From Heliocidaris erythrogramma (Eukaryota; Echinodermata; Echinoidea; Camarodonta; Echinometridae): a stretch of 64,000 bases of DNA. This document shows positions 25,301 through 38,600 of this stretch, one piece after another; the first letter of the stretch is position 1, and each line of letters begins with the position of its first letter. A program made the translations under genes and the position numbers. Location of the stretch: positions 35,684,722 to 35,748,721 of the forward strand of contig CM046871.1 in NCBI GenBank assembly GCA_025617745.1, written 5' to 3'. Below the pieces are notes generated by a model. The model did no database searches. It saw only the letters and a program-made list of their open reading frames with translations, and was not told the origin of the DNA.

Positions 25301-26533
25301 TATTCCAGATCATTGGTTTCAGGGCGCATTTATTTGGATTTGAAAATCAGGAGGAAAGGGGGACATAATTCTCAACTTGCTCGATCCAAGGAAGACATGG
25401 ATTAAATGAGGAGTTTTCACGTTCTATCGTTAATAACTTCTGAAAGCACATATGCATTCAAAGAAACAATATTAACTAGTAGTATTGGAAAGTGAACAAG
25501 AGGATAGATGTAAAGAGAAGGACCTCGCTGTATGTAAACCAATCTGTACTGGCATTCCAATCGATCACAACCTGACGGTACCTGTTTATGATATAATACT
25601 AGAAATGTTAAATTCACAGATTTACTGTAACTTAAGTCCAACATTGAGTGTTTAAACAAAGTTTACAAGAAAAAATATGTTCTGTTTAAAATGTCCACAA
25701 TGGCTTTTTAGAGATCTTTCCAGTGAATGGCCTAGGTAGACAGAATGATTAGATGAAATGCACATGCCGTGAATCAAAACATCTTTAGAATAAGATTACC
25801 TCCGTGACTAATCAAGCCACCACAAAGGTCCAAATAACCAATTTGACTGCAGATAGAAAACAGTCTGTCATTTGTGCTAAATCAATTTTGAAATCACAGA
25901 TTCTAGTTATTGGCATCTCTCTGGTGTACGTATAACTCCCCAGCAAGGCAACATTTTTTTTTTAAAGGTGATGCAGTTTCAAAGACAATGAACGGCAGGT
26001 GAGGATATCTAGAGGTAACACATCCATAGTTTGTCCAAGAATCATACCTATTTTCATTCTTTTTCTTTTCCAGCGGTGTAACAAATGATTTTCATCCCAG
26101 AAAAGGATGACAAAACAAACAATCAAGACTCCCTGGGCAGAATTTTCCCTGCTATGTACATGCAAGAGACATGGCTTATGAAATGATTTTGTGCTCTCCG
26201 TAATGATCATATCTCAAAAGTAAACTTGCCATTGAAGGTACAGCATGTAAGTACAGATGTTTTCCAATAAAAGGGTACGGCACCAGTCTTTTGGGTTTGA
26301 TCCCACATTAATAAAAACCCAGTCTATCCCACATGCTAGATAATGTGAAAATTGTTCATCAGCAAGTGAGCATCATCTGTTCGAGCTGCAGCATTATAGG
26401 TTCTAGCTCACTCTAGCGATGGGAACAAACAGACCGTCTTCATGGAGATACTGTACACTAAAAAGGGAAGAGACCGGCCCGATATGCAGCTTAACTGAGT
26501 CTATCTAGCACTAAAGCTAAGCAATAGTCAATA

Positions 26534-26661
26534 TCATGAGTGCTCTGTGGGTGGACTCTCGATCTCTTTCTTGATGATCACCCCGACTTCTTGCGGTAAC
26601 TGGACGGGATTTTGGAGGACTGACGTCCGGGTGCTGACTTGCCTGACGATGGTATACACCA
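26534..26661 (-). CDS. MLXIP/MLXIPL-like: Mondo last coding exon
   Basis: The acceptor is TCTTTTCAG|TG; it encodes VYTIVRQVSTRTSVLQNPVQ (human: STLRQLSTSTSILTDPAQLP) and ends ...PPTEHS with TGA at 26534-26536. This is the final part of the C-terminal dimerisation domain, with a short charged tail. Confidence 0.93.
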
Positions 26662-29600
26662 CTGAAAAGACAAAAGATGGGAGGGAGAAATAGTATATAA
26701 TCAACAGTGCAGCATAACAATAGACACCGTAGAACAGAGAGGGAAAGGTAATAACTAAAACTGAATGCAAGACAATAGCAAACAACATCCCTGATACGTA
26801 GAAATTCTGATGGCTCAAAATCTGTCACGTGTCTGTACTGGTGTGAATAAAACTCCACAGATATATCTGCTCTTCTCATGGGGCAAACACAAATCCCAAA
26901 CTGCACATACGGGTATGAGATATCGCTTTGGTACTTTACAGGTGCATTTCATAAAGCACAAAATAGGTTAATACAATGTAATGATGAGTTTGATTCTTGA
27001 GATGCATGGTAGTAGTCTTGATGGCAACATCAAGGTTAAGTATCCAGCCTTCTTTTTTTACCAGATAATTATTTCATTTCTTAGTGTTACATAAGGTAAT
27101 CACAAATCTAGATGACAACAGAAGTATGAAATCCATGGCTACATAACCAGAAAATAACAACCAGTCACAAATTTGTGGCAAAGACTTACATTTTCTAAGC
27201 GGCTTGAGTCGACAACTCTCTTCAACCCAATCCAAGACTTCTTCGTCAAAGTTAGCCCCTGGGTTGGTACATACTGCAGCAACGTAAGAAGTGAATAGTG
27301 GACGAGCTATCATGCTGAACTGTAAATATGGGCTAAGGAAAACTACTTTGAAGTGATTGTATTCCTGGATACATACATATTGTATCAATGTATGCTTAAC
27401 TGTGTATCATTGAACAAATATCTTTTCATATTCTCCGAAAAGTTACTAGGTGTACTCTTACACAAAAATGAATAAAAGTGTATCAAGAGGACATGAAAGG
27501 ATGTAAATGGAGGAAAAAAAAATAGGAAATGATAAAAAGAAAACAAGAAAACTGCGTCTCCTATATGCCTCTGCCTAAATTCAGTTGATGGCTCAAACTC
27601 CTCTAAAAATATTTGATAACGAGGCTAAAAACCAGTAATTTCATGTAATTTTATGTAATTTTATGTAAATTGACCTCTGTGACCTCTGACCTTTGACCTA
27701 CTTACCCCAAAATTTAATCAGTTCATCTTTCTATGGGTATGCATACTGGTACCAAGTTTGAAGTTCTTACCTCAAACAGTTCTTCAGAAATCGTAACGGT
27801 GCTAAAAACCAAGAATTTCATGTAATTTCACATAAAAATTGACCTCTGTGACCTTTGAACTTTGACCTACCTACCCCAAAATCTAATCAGTTCCTCTTTC
27901 TATGGGGATACATACTGGTACCAAGTTTGAAGTTCTTACCTCAAACAGTTCTTCAGAAATCGTAACGGTGCTAAAAACCAAGAATTTCATGTAATTTCAC
28001 ATAAAAATTGACCTCTGTGACCTCTGAACTTTGACCTACCTACCCCAAAATCTAATCAGTTCCTCTTTCTATGGGGATACATACTGGTACCAAGTTTGAA
28101 GTTCTCACCTCAAACAGTTCTTGAGATATCGCGGTAAAGGTGCTAAAAACCAAGAATTTCATGTAATTTCATGTAAATTGACCTCTGTGACCTCTGAACT
28201 TTGACCTACCTACCCCAAAATCTAATCAGTTCCTCTTTCTATGGGGATACATACTGGTACCAAGTTTGAAGTTCTCACCTCAAACAGTTCTTGAGATATT
28301 GCGGTAACGGTGCTAAAAACCAGTAATTCCATGTAATTTCATGTAAATTGACCTCTGTGACCTCTGAACTTTGACCTACCTACCCCAAAATCTAATCAGT
28401 TCCTCTCTCTATGGGGATACACACTGGTACCACGTTTGAAGTTCTCACCTCAAACAGTTCTTGAGATATCGCGGTAACGGTGCTAAAAACCAAGAATTTC
28501 ATGTAATTTCATGTAAATTGACCTGTGTGACCTCTGACCTTTGACCTCCTTACCCCAAAATCTAATCAGTTCATCTTCGTATAGGGAAACATACTAGTAC
28601 CAAGTTTGAAGTTCTTACCTCAAACAGTTCTTGAGATATCGTGGTAACGGTGCTAAAAACCAAGAATTTTTATGTAATTTCAGGTAAATTGACCTCTGTG
28701 ACCTCTGACCTTTGACCTACTTACCCCAAAATCTAATCAGTTCATCTTCGTATGGGGATACATACTAGTACCAAGTTTGAGGTTCCTACCTCAAAAGATT
28801 CTTCAGATATCGCGGTAACGAGAAGTGGGACGGACGGACGGACAACCCGAAAACATAATGCCTCCGGCACCCACCTTTGGTGGGTGGAGGCATAAAAAAT
28901 ATGTGACCAGGCAAATTGCTTTGCTTACTTTTGGCAAACTTTATTATAAGGAGATACCATAATAACAGAAAATTAAGGGCCACCGAACAATATCTTTGCT
29001 AAATGAGGTATTTCATGAATTATTGCTTGCATATTTTAAAAAAACGGTGAGCATTGGTTGGGGAAAAAATATGGCGACAATCATTATTTCAAAGTTTATT
29101 TTCATTTTTTTGGAAGCCTGTATTTCTGAGTTACATGTATAACATTAGCTACATACAGTTTAAAAAAAACTTTACCACCACTGGTGCGGCATCACCAAAA
29201 ATGAGACTTATTTTATTATGCCTTGTTAGAGAATAGATTCTCAATAGAACTATTCTATACCTCCCCTGCTGCACCACCTATATAGGCAAACTATATTTTG
29301 TCATGTGACCCTATGTTGACCAATCAAGTTGCAGGATTCTTGATTATACATACCTGCCAACATTTGGAAATTGGAAATCTGGACACCCATTGGCCGGGGG
29401 TCTGTAGCTCAATTATACGGCACGACCACGGTGTGCGTAGCATTCACAGGGCCGTCTCTCACGGCCCTGTGAATGGTACGCACCATGTTAGTGCTCCAGA
29501 TCAGGCAAACAATATGATTGCACCCTCTTTCAATCTTCTTTTTTTATTCTCTAGACAGGGTCTGTGGCGATTTTGACTGGTTTTTTTTTCACAGGAAATT

Positions 29601-32600
29601 TCAGAAATCAGGATGTCCAGATTTTTGGCTGTTTTGAAAGTTGTAAATCAGGACAATCCTGATAAAATCAGGACGGTTGGCAGGTATGTTGATATGTGAG
29701 CTATAGTAAAGGATACAATCCACCATTTCCAATTGTCTTTCATTTGTTGATTAATATATTCATTGCACATCTGTTGGAGCTGCCTCTCACTCTGGGAGTT
29801 GACTGGTGCTCCTGTATCGGGTAGACTATCTTGACATTCACTGTAACACAAGATACAAGAAAATAATTCCAATCTCTAATGACATCAGTAAGCAATCATA
29901 ACTGGTAAGAACTTATGGATCATCACCAGGAGAACATTGTTGTTAATATATCAAGTAATGAATATATGTCAGAGGGCAGGGGCTTGGACCACTATCTTTT
30001 AATAAGTATATGGTTGTGCAAGTGTTCTTGTGAGAGTGCAAAGCAGGGAGAAACAAAAACCAGAAAAGACTCCGGAGCTGAAGTGAACCCATTTCCCACT
30101 GGTATCGAAATGGTATAAATCCAAGGTGAATAATAGATATCGGGTCAAGTTAAAGGGAATGTCCACCCTGATTACAAGTTGGTTTAAAAGAAGAAGAAAA
30201 AGTAAAGAACAGATGAGTGAAGTTTGGAGGAAATTTGGATAAGAAATCAGAAATTATGAATTCAAAGTCTTACACATTTTCATGAATGAATATATTTGTA
30301 TCATACAGGTGTTGTGTAAAAACATATAAGCAATGATTATATCTCAGGTGCATGTATGATTGAATATTTTGCTTTAGAAAAAATGGAAAGTAATGATCTT
30401 TGGGGTACAGGGCAAAAGGGAGCGGAGCTCGCAAGATACGTCACACAGTTGCCAATCTGTTACAAATTCATAACTTATTTCTTATCAGATTTTGCTCAAA
30501 CCTTCACTCATCTGTTTTTAATTTTTCTGCTACTTTTAAAACAATTTGCAATCAGGGTGGACTTTCCATTTAAGCATTACTGATAAATTTACTACTCTAC
30601 CCCAATGCTACATTCAGATGTAAATTGTCATACTTTGATTGTATTTTCATCGTTAATGCTATTGTTTAGCAAACATGGGAAAGGTTCCAAGGAGCATGTT
30701 GCCATCAAATTAAATGCCTCACCTTCTTCCTCATTTTTTGATTGAAAACTTATCAAGATGTTCAATTTAATCAAAGGTTCACTATCTGAAGATGCAAAGA
30801 TATTCTAAGATAACATCAATCGCAGCCAAAAGCCGAATATCACAAATAAATAATTGTCGACATCCAATGGATTACATGAAAATTTATTGCACATCATCTG
30901 ATTGTAATACATGTAATCAAAACATCAATATCTGATTGCAATACATGTAATCAAAACATCAATATCTAATTATAATACATCAGTATCTGATTCTAATACA
31001 TGTAATCAAAACATTAATATCTGATTGTAATATATGTAATCAAACATCAATATCTGATTGTAATACATGTAATCAAAACATGAAAGAAATGAAAACTTAG
31101 TCAAAATAGCCCTGAGCAAAGCTAAACCAAGGCCAGCCTTTCACTCATTCATTTGAAATACTCCTTATCAGCTAGAACTTACCATATTTCATCATTAACT
31201 TTCTTGATCTCATCTCTTGATTTGTCCACCTCTTGTCGGAGGGAATTTGTCTCATCCTTCAGATGAATGATGTATTCATGAGCTGTGTGAAGTAATAATA
31301 TTACATTTACATAGCGCATCTATGTGAATACTGCGCTTTACAGTGTTATTTATTATTACCCCTGGTCATTGATTTCAAGCTCACACACAACTGCACCATC
31401 TCCACTTTAGGGAGCATTCCTACCAATTTGCACCATACACATGCATGCATGCATGTAGGGCAATGGCAAAAACAGTTGCATCGACTTTCGGCAATCCTCA
31501 CAGGTACCCATTATCTCTTGGGTAAGAGTGGCAATGTAGATTTAATGTCTTGCCAAAGGACTTTAGGGCCGCGGCAGGACTCGAACCACGAACCATGTGA
31601 TGCACTGTCCGGTGACATATCCACTAGACCACAACACATTATCAATTTATCAATTATAAAGAGTTCTTAAACTACATGGTAGCAATCGTCACACACTAGT
31701 CCACATGAATTACTCATTACAATAGTGTAGTGGCTGATTGCCCCCCCTCCCTCAGCCATACAAAATCTGCTATACTTCAAATACACAAATGAATGAAAAT
31801 GTGAAACATGTGCCCCTCTCCTCGGCCTCCCACACCTCATGGCACAATAAAAGAACCTTTTTTGCTTTTGTTTCCTTCTTGGTAATTTTTGAGACCTGCC
31901 TATGATGTCAGAATCCAATTACCAAATGTAAGCATCTTCAAGATTGGGCATACATGTACATACTGGTTATTTGCAGTTCTAATATACCACATCATTTGCC
32001 TTATGTATGCTATCAGTACAATGTTTATGTATTAGGCTATGCTTGAGAAAATTCATTGTCCAGACTTGCTGGGCCATACCTGTTTAACCCCTACCATGCC
32101 GTGGGCGACAAATCCCACCCAAAATTTTCAGTGTTGAACATTTCATTTAAGCTCAGAATGGTTTGTAAACTCTTCCTAATACAGAAACCTGTGCCTTCAA
32201 TATAATATTCATTCCTATGCAATATATCTTTGCCCAGTTTGCTCAAGGAAAAGCTCATTTTTGAGCAGTTGTCAAAAATCTGGTGGCATGGAAAGGGTTA
32301 ATTATGAATATCTGTCGCTAATGTGAAGGAAAACAAGGGAGGTATATCTTACTTTGTAATGTAATCCAACCGTATTACTGTTCATGCTGATTTACGGAAA
32401 AAAATGCTACTACTATTACTACTACTGAATAGACAAAACCTGACCAAAGCTTTCTGTTGCATGTTTAAAGTTTGATGGAAGCGGGAAAGGGGTTAGTTTT
32501 TCTGAAATGGGATATTCGTGAAAATTAAGACTTTAACTTGATATACATAAATATTGAATGATGAGTACTGCAAAACCGTGAATTTCGTGAGTGGTCGAGA

Positions 32601-35600
32601 TTCGCGAAAGTTTCATGCCGCGAAATAATCAAATCACAATTGAAACAACATAAACTTATTGCAATTCGCGAAAGTTTCTTGCTGCAAAATTGGCTGTTAT
32701 TAACAATTTGCAAAAGTTTTTTTGTCGCAAAAGTTTCTGGTTTTAAAGTAAATAATTTCAATCGTTATTTCTTACCTTTCTGCAGCATAGTGGCAGTGCT
32801 GACCTTCGAATTATTATCGCTGCCTCCGTTGTTCATACCCGGTATTAAACTCTGCATTTCATCCAGCCCAGTCTGGATGTGGTAGCGTCGTTTATGCTCC
32901 GAATGGAGGTGCTTTATACGCCTACGGGCCTCCTAAAGTCCAGGACAATCAAAACAATTGATCTGACATGTTTTCTTTCTCACATACACTTATAGACATG
33001 CCAACTTCTGCCTTCAAAAGAGTGACACAAATAGTATATATTTAAGGCAAAGTTGTAACAACAATCAACCATTTTCCATGACTTTCAAGCTAATAATTAC
33101 AAATCCTACCATTCATCAAAATCCCAACTTAAAGGGAAGCTGGAGTTCTAGGAAAGAGGAAAAATAATTTGTGAGCTTTCTCATTCTTATTATGTTAGTT
33201 TGGAAGATTATCATAGTAGATATGTCTCATGAAAAGGATTGCTCTTCAAATGCCCTCATATAAAAAAATATCACAAGAAACAGCTGAAATGTTAGGGCTG
33301 AACATTTCTGTGTAACATTTCTGTGTGCAGTGTATATGACTCTCAACAGGATTGAGTCAATTTTTTATCATTTTGGTGATTCCAAAACCTCACAGTATAT
33401 AACATTTCTTATGTAGACATGATCAACCTTTCCAAATAGGTTTGAGACAGTTTCTTCACAATTCATTCTTATGACCTGGGGAGCGTTTCATCAAGCGTTT
33501 TTGTCAGTGATTTTCACCGACAAATTTGCTCTCAGCCTATCAGATGCATGGATTTCAGTAGCTTATAACAGTTGTCGGTAAAAATCACTGACAAAACACT
33601 TGATGAAACGCTCCCCAGAACTAAACATTACCTTTAAATCCTTGGACCAACACTACACCTACCCCAAAACCAATCCTGAAACCTGATCAATAATAACAAT
33701 AAATAATACTGGATATTTTTATAGCGTTCATATCCACCATGCAAGGCGCTCAAAGTGCTCCAATATTACCCCGGCTCTAGATAAGCTATCAAATTTGGTG
33801 CGCACAGCATTCAAGCAATTCCTTCTTACAAGTTCCCATTTAACACTTGGGTGGAGAGTGGTAACTGTAGATTAAAGAGGTTGAGTTCTGGGAAAGGTGA
33901 AAAATAATTTGTGAGCTTTCTCATTCTTATTATGTTAGTTTGGAAGAACATCATAGTAGAAATGTACCTGAAAAGGATTGCTCCTCAAATGCCCTCCTTT
34001 TCAAAATATGACGAGAAACAGCTGAAATGTTAGGGCAGAAAATCCATGCCACAAGTGTGTGCAGTCCTATATACCCATTTCTATGTGCAGTGCATGTGCT
34101 TTTCAGCAATATTGGGTCAATTTCTTATCATTTTGCTGATTCCTAAACCTCAAAGTATACACCAATTCTTATGTAGACATGATCAACCTTACCCAATAGA
34201 CCGCTTCTGTAATGTATACAAATTTATGCACATATATCCTCTGAGCACCTAGTGACAAGCTATTCCATGAACCTGCTTTTTATAATAATAATAATAATAA
34301 TATTGGGTATTTATATAGCGCTCGTATCCACCAATGGTGCTCAAGGCGCTCCAATATAAATGAGCTCAATGCTTGGAATCCAGTTTGCATACAATATTTG
34401 TTGCTATGTCCGGCAAGCCTTCAGGTTGTCAAGAACAACCTTTGTATGAAAGTATGCATAAAGTATGCATAAAATTTGCATAAAATTTGCATACATTACC
34501 GAAGCGGTCTATTGCTTTGAGAAAAGTTTCTTTCACAATGTAATCACATGACCAGAACTCAACTTTATCTTTAATGTCTTGTCAAAGGACAATAGTGCCG
34601 TGATGACGTTCAAACCCACAACCTTTACATCTCCAGTCGAGTGTTGAAACCACTCAACTATGACACCACAGACCCGACAGACTTGTCAACTAAAAAAACC
34701 TGAAGCAAATGTCCACTAACCCTCATATAAGTTACATATGTATGTACGAAAGGGATCAATCGCCACAAAATATTTTGCTTTGTATGTTTGGTGTTCTTTG
34801 CTTTATACTACATTCATAATATCAGCTTCAAATAATACTTGTCAAGAAATATCACACATTGAAACCCCAAATCATATTCTAAATAAAGGTATGAGTAAAT
34901 TGTGCATCCACTAGACACACTTATATGTGTATGCATGCACATAGAAGTTATTAAAAGGGACGTCCACCCTGGAATTTAGTTTATTTTAATAAAACCAGAA
35001 AAATGAGAGAAGCAGATTAGTGAAAGTTTGGGCAAAATCCAATAAGAAATAAGAAAATCATGAATTTTTGAAGTTGTAATCAATCAAACTCAAATTTGCA
35101 ACTCTGTGACGTATTTTGCAAGCTCCTCTCCAATTTACTCAAAACAGAAAATTTCATAAATTTTCATTTTCTTAGTTGTTGATGATGGAATAGATTTGCT
35201 TTGTACAGGTTTTGTGTAAAATATATATGCAATGATGATTATATCGACAGCGCATATATTATTGATTATTTTCTATAGAGCAAATGGAAATTTATGAATT
35301 TTTAGGTACAGGGCAAATGGGAGAGGAGCTCGCAAGATATGTCATGGAGTTGCCAATATGCGTTTGATTGATTACAACTTTAAAAATTCATAACTTTCTT
35401 ATTTCACATCAGATTTAGCTCAAACTTCCATTAATTTTTATTTTATTTTCCTGTTTCTTTTAAAACCAAGTTGACATCAAGGTGGACTTTAACTTTAATT
35501 TGACAGTAACAAATAATAATAATAATAATAATAAATGTAACTTATATAGCGCCAAATCCACTCTGTGGAGTCCTCAAGGCGTCGATATAATCATTGCATA

Positions 35601-38600
35601 TATATTTTACACAAAACCTGTATGAAACAAATCTATTCCATCATCAACAACTAAGAAAATGAAAATTTATGAAATTTTCTGTATTTTATTTCAATAAAGG
35701 GCCTTCGCATGTAGTTTCTGTGGGGGGATATCAGATTTTCCACCTAATTATTTTATTTGCGACCGATTCCCTTCAAGTATCATGCTCACCTTGTCTTTGG
35801 ATCCTGAATCTGGAGTCTTCTGTCTCTTTGCTCTAGGTGCATGGAACTACAATGGAATCATAGGAAGATCAAAACAGTTATCATGATCAACATTCCCACT
35901 TCTGCAACACATCTACAATAAATACATTGGCCCGTATTATGAACTCCGGTTTAACTAGCCATGGTCTAAATGTGTGGTTTAACTATGGGCAGCCAAATGT
36001 GAAACAAATCTCTAACAGTACATATTCAATTTATCAGCATTTTTGGTATTCAAAATTTCAAAAACTGTCTGGGAATGATAAGTACAATAGTTTTCTTGAC
36101 CATTAAAGCATGAGACCAGAATCCAGTAAACATAAGGAACATACAGTGTGAACAAATTTTTGAAATTTTTGGCTGACCATAGTTAAACCACAGTTTAAGT
36201 TAACCCCGAGTTCAGAATACGGGCCAGGGTGTTTCTTAAAAAAGGAAACCCAACTTTCTCCAGCAACATTTCGTCAAATAAACATAACTTGATTTATTGT
36301 AATATATCATAAAAAGAGGAATTTTATCCCCTTTCATATTATGATACCACATTTGTTATGATAGAGTCTGGAATCATTGAACTAAATCAATTTTAAACCA
36401 GTAATGTACAAATTGATTTGCACATGACAGCAGGATCTATTCATCTACGCAATGAATAGCCATTCATTAAATCTCTTAATGAATACCTTAGCCATTCATT
36501 AAATCTCACTCTGCTATCTCGAGCACACATATGCTTGGACAGACAAGGCGGTCATTTGGAAGGACATTGGGGCTAATTTTGGACTCCTATCTCATTCAAG
36601 GTTGCATACTTGTTAATTATGAATGAGGAAACATCATGAAATATTATTTCAGAGAAAAAAAAATTGTATGAACAAACAATCTTGTCATGCAGGGCAATGA
36701 ACTTTGCATTTACGTGACAGAGTAAACTTGCTTTATGGATGATTCCAAAATACACTATTATGTTTTTCTGAGCACACTGAAACAACATGTCAATGACTAC
36801 ACCAAACAAAATTATCATATCAGATCAGTTTCTCACATACTCTATAATCCCTATCTTGTTTACTCAGCTTTCCACAGACATGTCAATCAAATGGAAATGT
36901 TTATTTCAAACAACAAAGTGTCACTTATCATGTGAGAAGTGATGTTATAAAGCCACATAATCTCCGGGGTGCTCAAGGGGAATTTGACACCGGTCGGGTG
37001 TTTACCTAAGAACAGGTGCTATTAATAACAGAGAGTCTACTTCACTTTTAATGACAGGCAATTCTTATGTAATGCATAGTGCCCTCCTCCTACTATAGTG
37101 TAGGAAATGTCATCATCATACATCTCCCCAGCTCAAGTAATTTTAGGTGGGACAGACCCATCTCCCTGATTTCGCTGCCCGCCTGCCTGCCTGGGAGACC
37201 TCATACACATTAATAAGCGAGTTCGTAATTAGGATTTACGCATGAGCAGATAAAGGTCATTTGAGATAAACTGGCATGTTCGTTTAAAATTCACTGAGAT
37301 TAGCATCGACTGTGATGTAATGATTATTCATATATTCATTTAATTATACTTTTCATTAAATCCACTGAAAAGCAACAAAGTGTTCATTGATGGTTGGTAT
37401 TTGACAGTCTGCTAAATGATAGTCAACTTGCAAACAATGCGCTTTCCCAAGTGTTCATTGACGTGCTATTCTAGTCACCTGGTCTACCATGTCTTTCTTT
37501 CATAGAGTTTGAATTCTGTAGGTTGCTATGTCGGGCAAGTTTACGTATTATCTTTCATTGAAAAGATGCCTATCCTAATAAAAGAGGGAAAGGTCATTTG
37601 GGAAAAGTTGCTCATGGGCCAATTACAAACTCGCTTATTGGTAATTCAACCAAGATTTGGTGTCTGTGAATTACGATGTAATGCACAAGGAAACCGACGA
37701 CTATGAAGGTCCAGTTCTGGTAAAGGTAAAAATAATTTTCTGGGGAGTGTTTCATCAAGCGTTTTGTCAGTGATTTTTACCGACAACTGTTATAAGCTAC
37801 TGAAATCCTTGCATCTGATTGGCTGAGAGCACATTTGTTGGTAAAAATCACTGACAAGTCACTTGATGAAACACCCCCCCTGAAAAAACAGAAATCTGGG
37901 GAGCGTTTCATCAAGTGTTTTGTCAGTGATTTTTACAGACAACTGTTATAAGCTAGTGAAATCCTTGCATCTGATTGGCTGAGAGCAAATTTGTCGGTAA
38001 AAATCACTGACAAGACACTTGATGAAACGCTCCCTTGAATTTCTCCAATTCCTAATTGCTTCCAAACAATTTTTTATCACAATGTAATCGCATGACCAGA
38101 ACTCAACTTTATATTTTTTTCAAGAATAGTTATTTAAAAATATCCAACGAAACAAGGCTATCAGTTGAATAAATATACTATCACCACAAAATATACTAGT
38201 GTGATACTGCACAGGATAATGGAATTAGAATTACATAGCATTTTATTGCTACTATTTTACTAGGCATAGCTTAGTGACAAGTGGTGAAGTGACACATTTT
38301 AATACTGTAATAATAAAATGATTACATCCAGAGAGGGGTACAAGATCATTTTTAAAAGATTTTACTCCTCAATTACAATGAAAAATAATTGAAGAAAAAA
38401 AAATGTATGAATCAGTAAGAAAGAAGGCACAGAAAGATTATACTGTCAGAATAATAATATTACATTATGATATAACGTCTCTATGCGCTTCCAAAGGACT
38501 TTGGATATTATTACCCTGGCTTTATCTCCGGCAACCGTAGCGCTCAGTGCATTCAAGGAATAAATCCTACCAGGTACCCACTTACTACACCTGGTCGAGT

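Larger units (their letters stand above)
22240..26533 (-). other. Region downstream of Mondo stop; possible long 3' UTR
   Basis: From the Mondo stop codon leftwards about 4.3 kb is comparatively poor in GC runs and holds only a few MITEs. A minus-strand AATAAA lies at about 22233-22238 and could be the poly(A) signal. Coding potential is absent. That this is UTR is inference from position; transcript data would decide. Confidence 0.35.
33690..34680 (-). mobile_element. tRNA-type SINE split by a family B MITE
   Basis: The SINE's 5' part (box A-like TGTCATAGTTGAGTGG, box B-like GGTTTGAACG) lies at about 34575-34672. Its 3' part (ACTTGGGTGGAGAGTGG ... GCGCTTTGAGCGCC, ATT tail) lies at 33690-33871. 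Between them is a family B MITE flanked by TTAA; removing it restores TGTAGATTAATGTCTTG, as seen in the intact SINEs. Confidence 0.82.

Noticed and set aside
27622-28850. CRISPR-like regular array
   Set aside because: Monomers of ~170 bp are contiguous with no unique spacers and the DNA is clearly from an animal; it is a minisatellite inside a transposable element.
31577-31640. Possible tRNA gene
   Set aside because: Has box A and B-like phrases but no cloverleaf acceptor pairing, and the same sequence recurs with a common 3' body; it is a SINE head.
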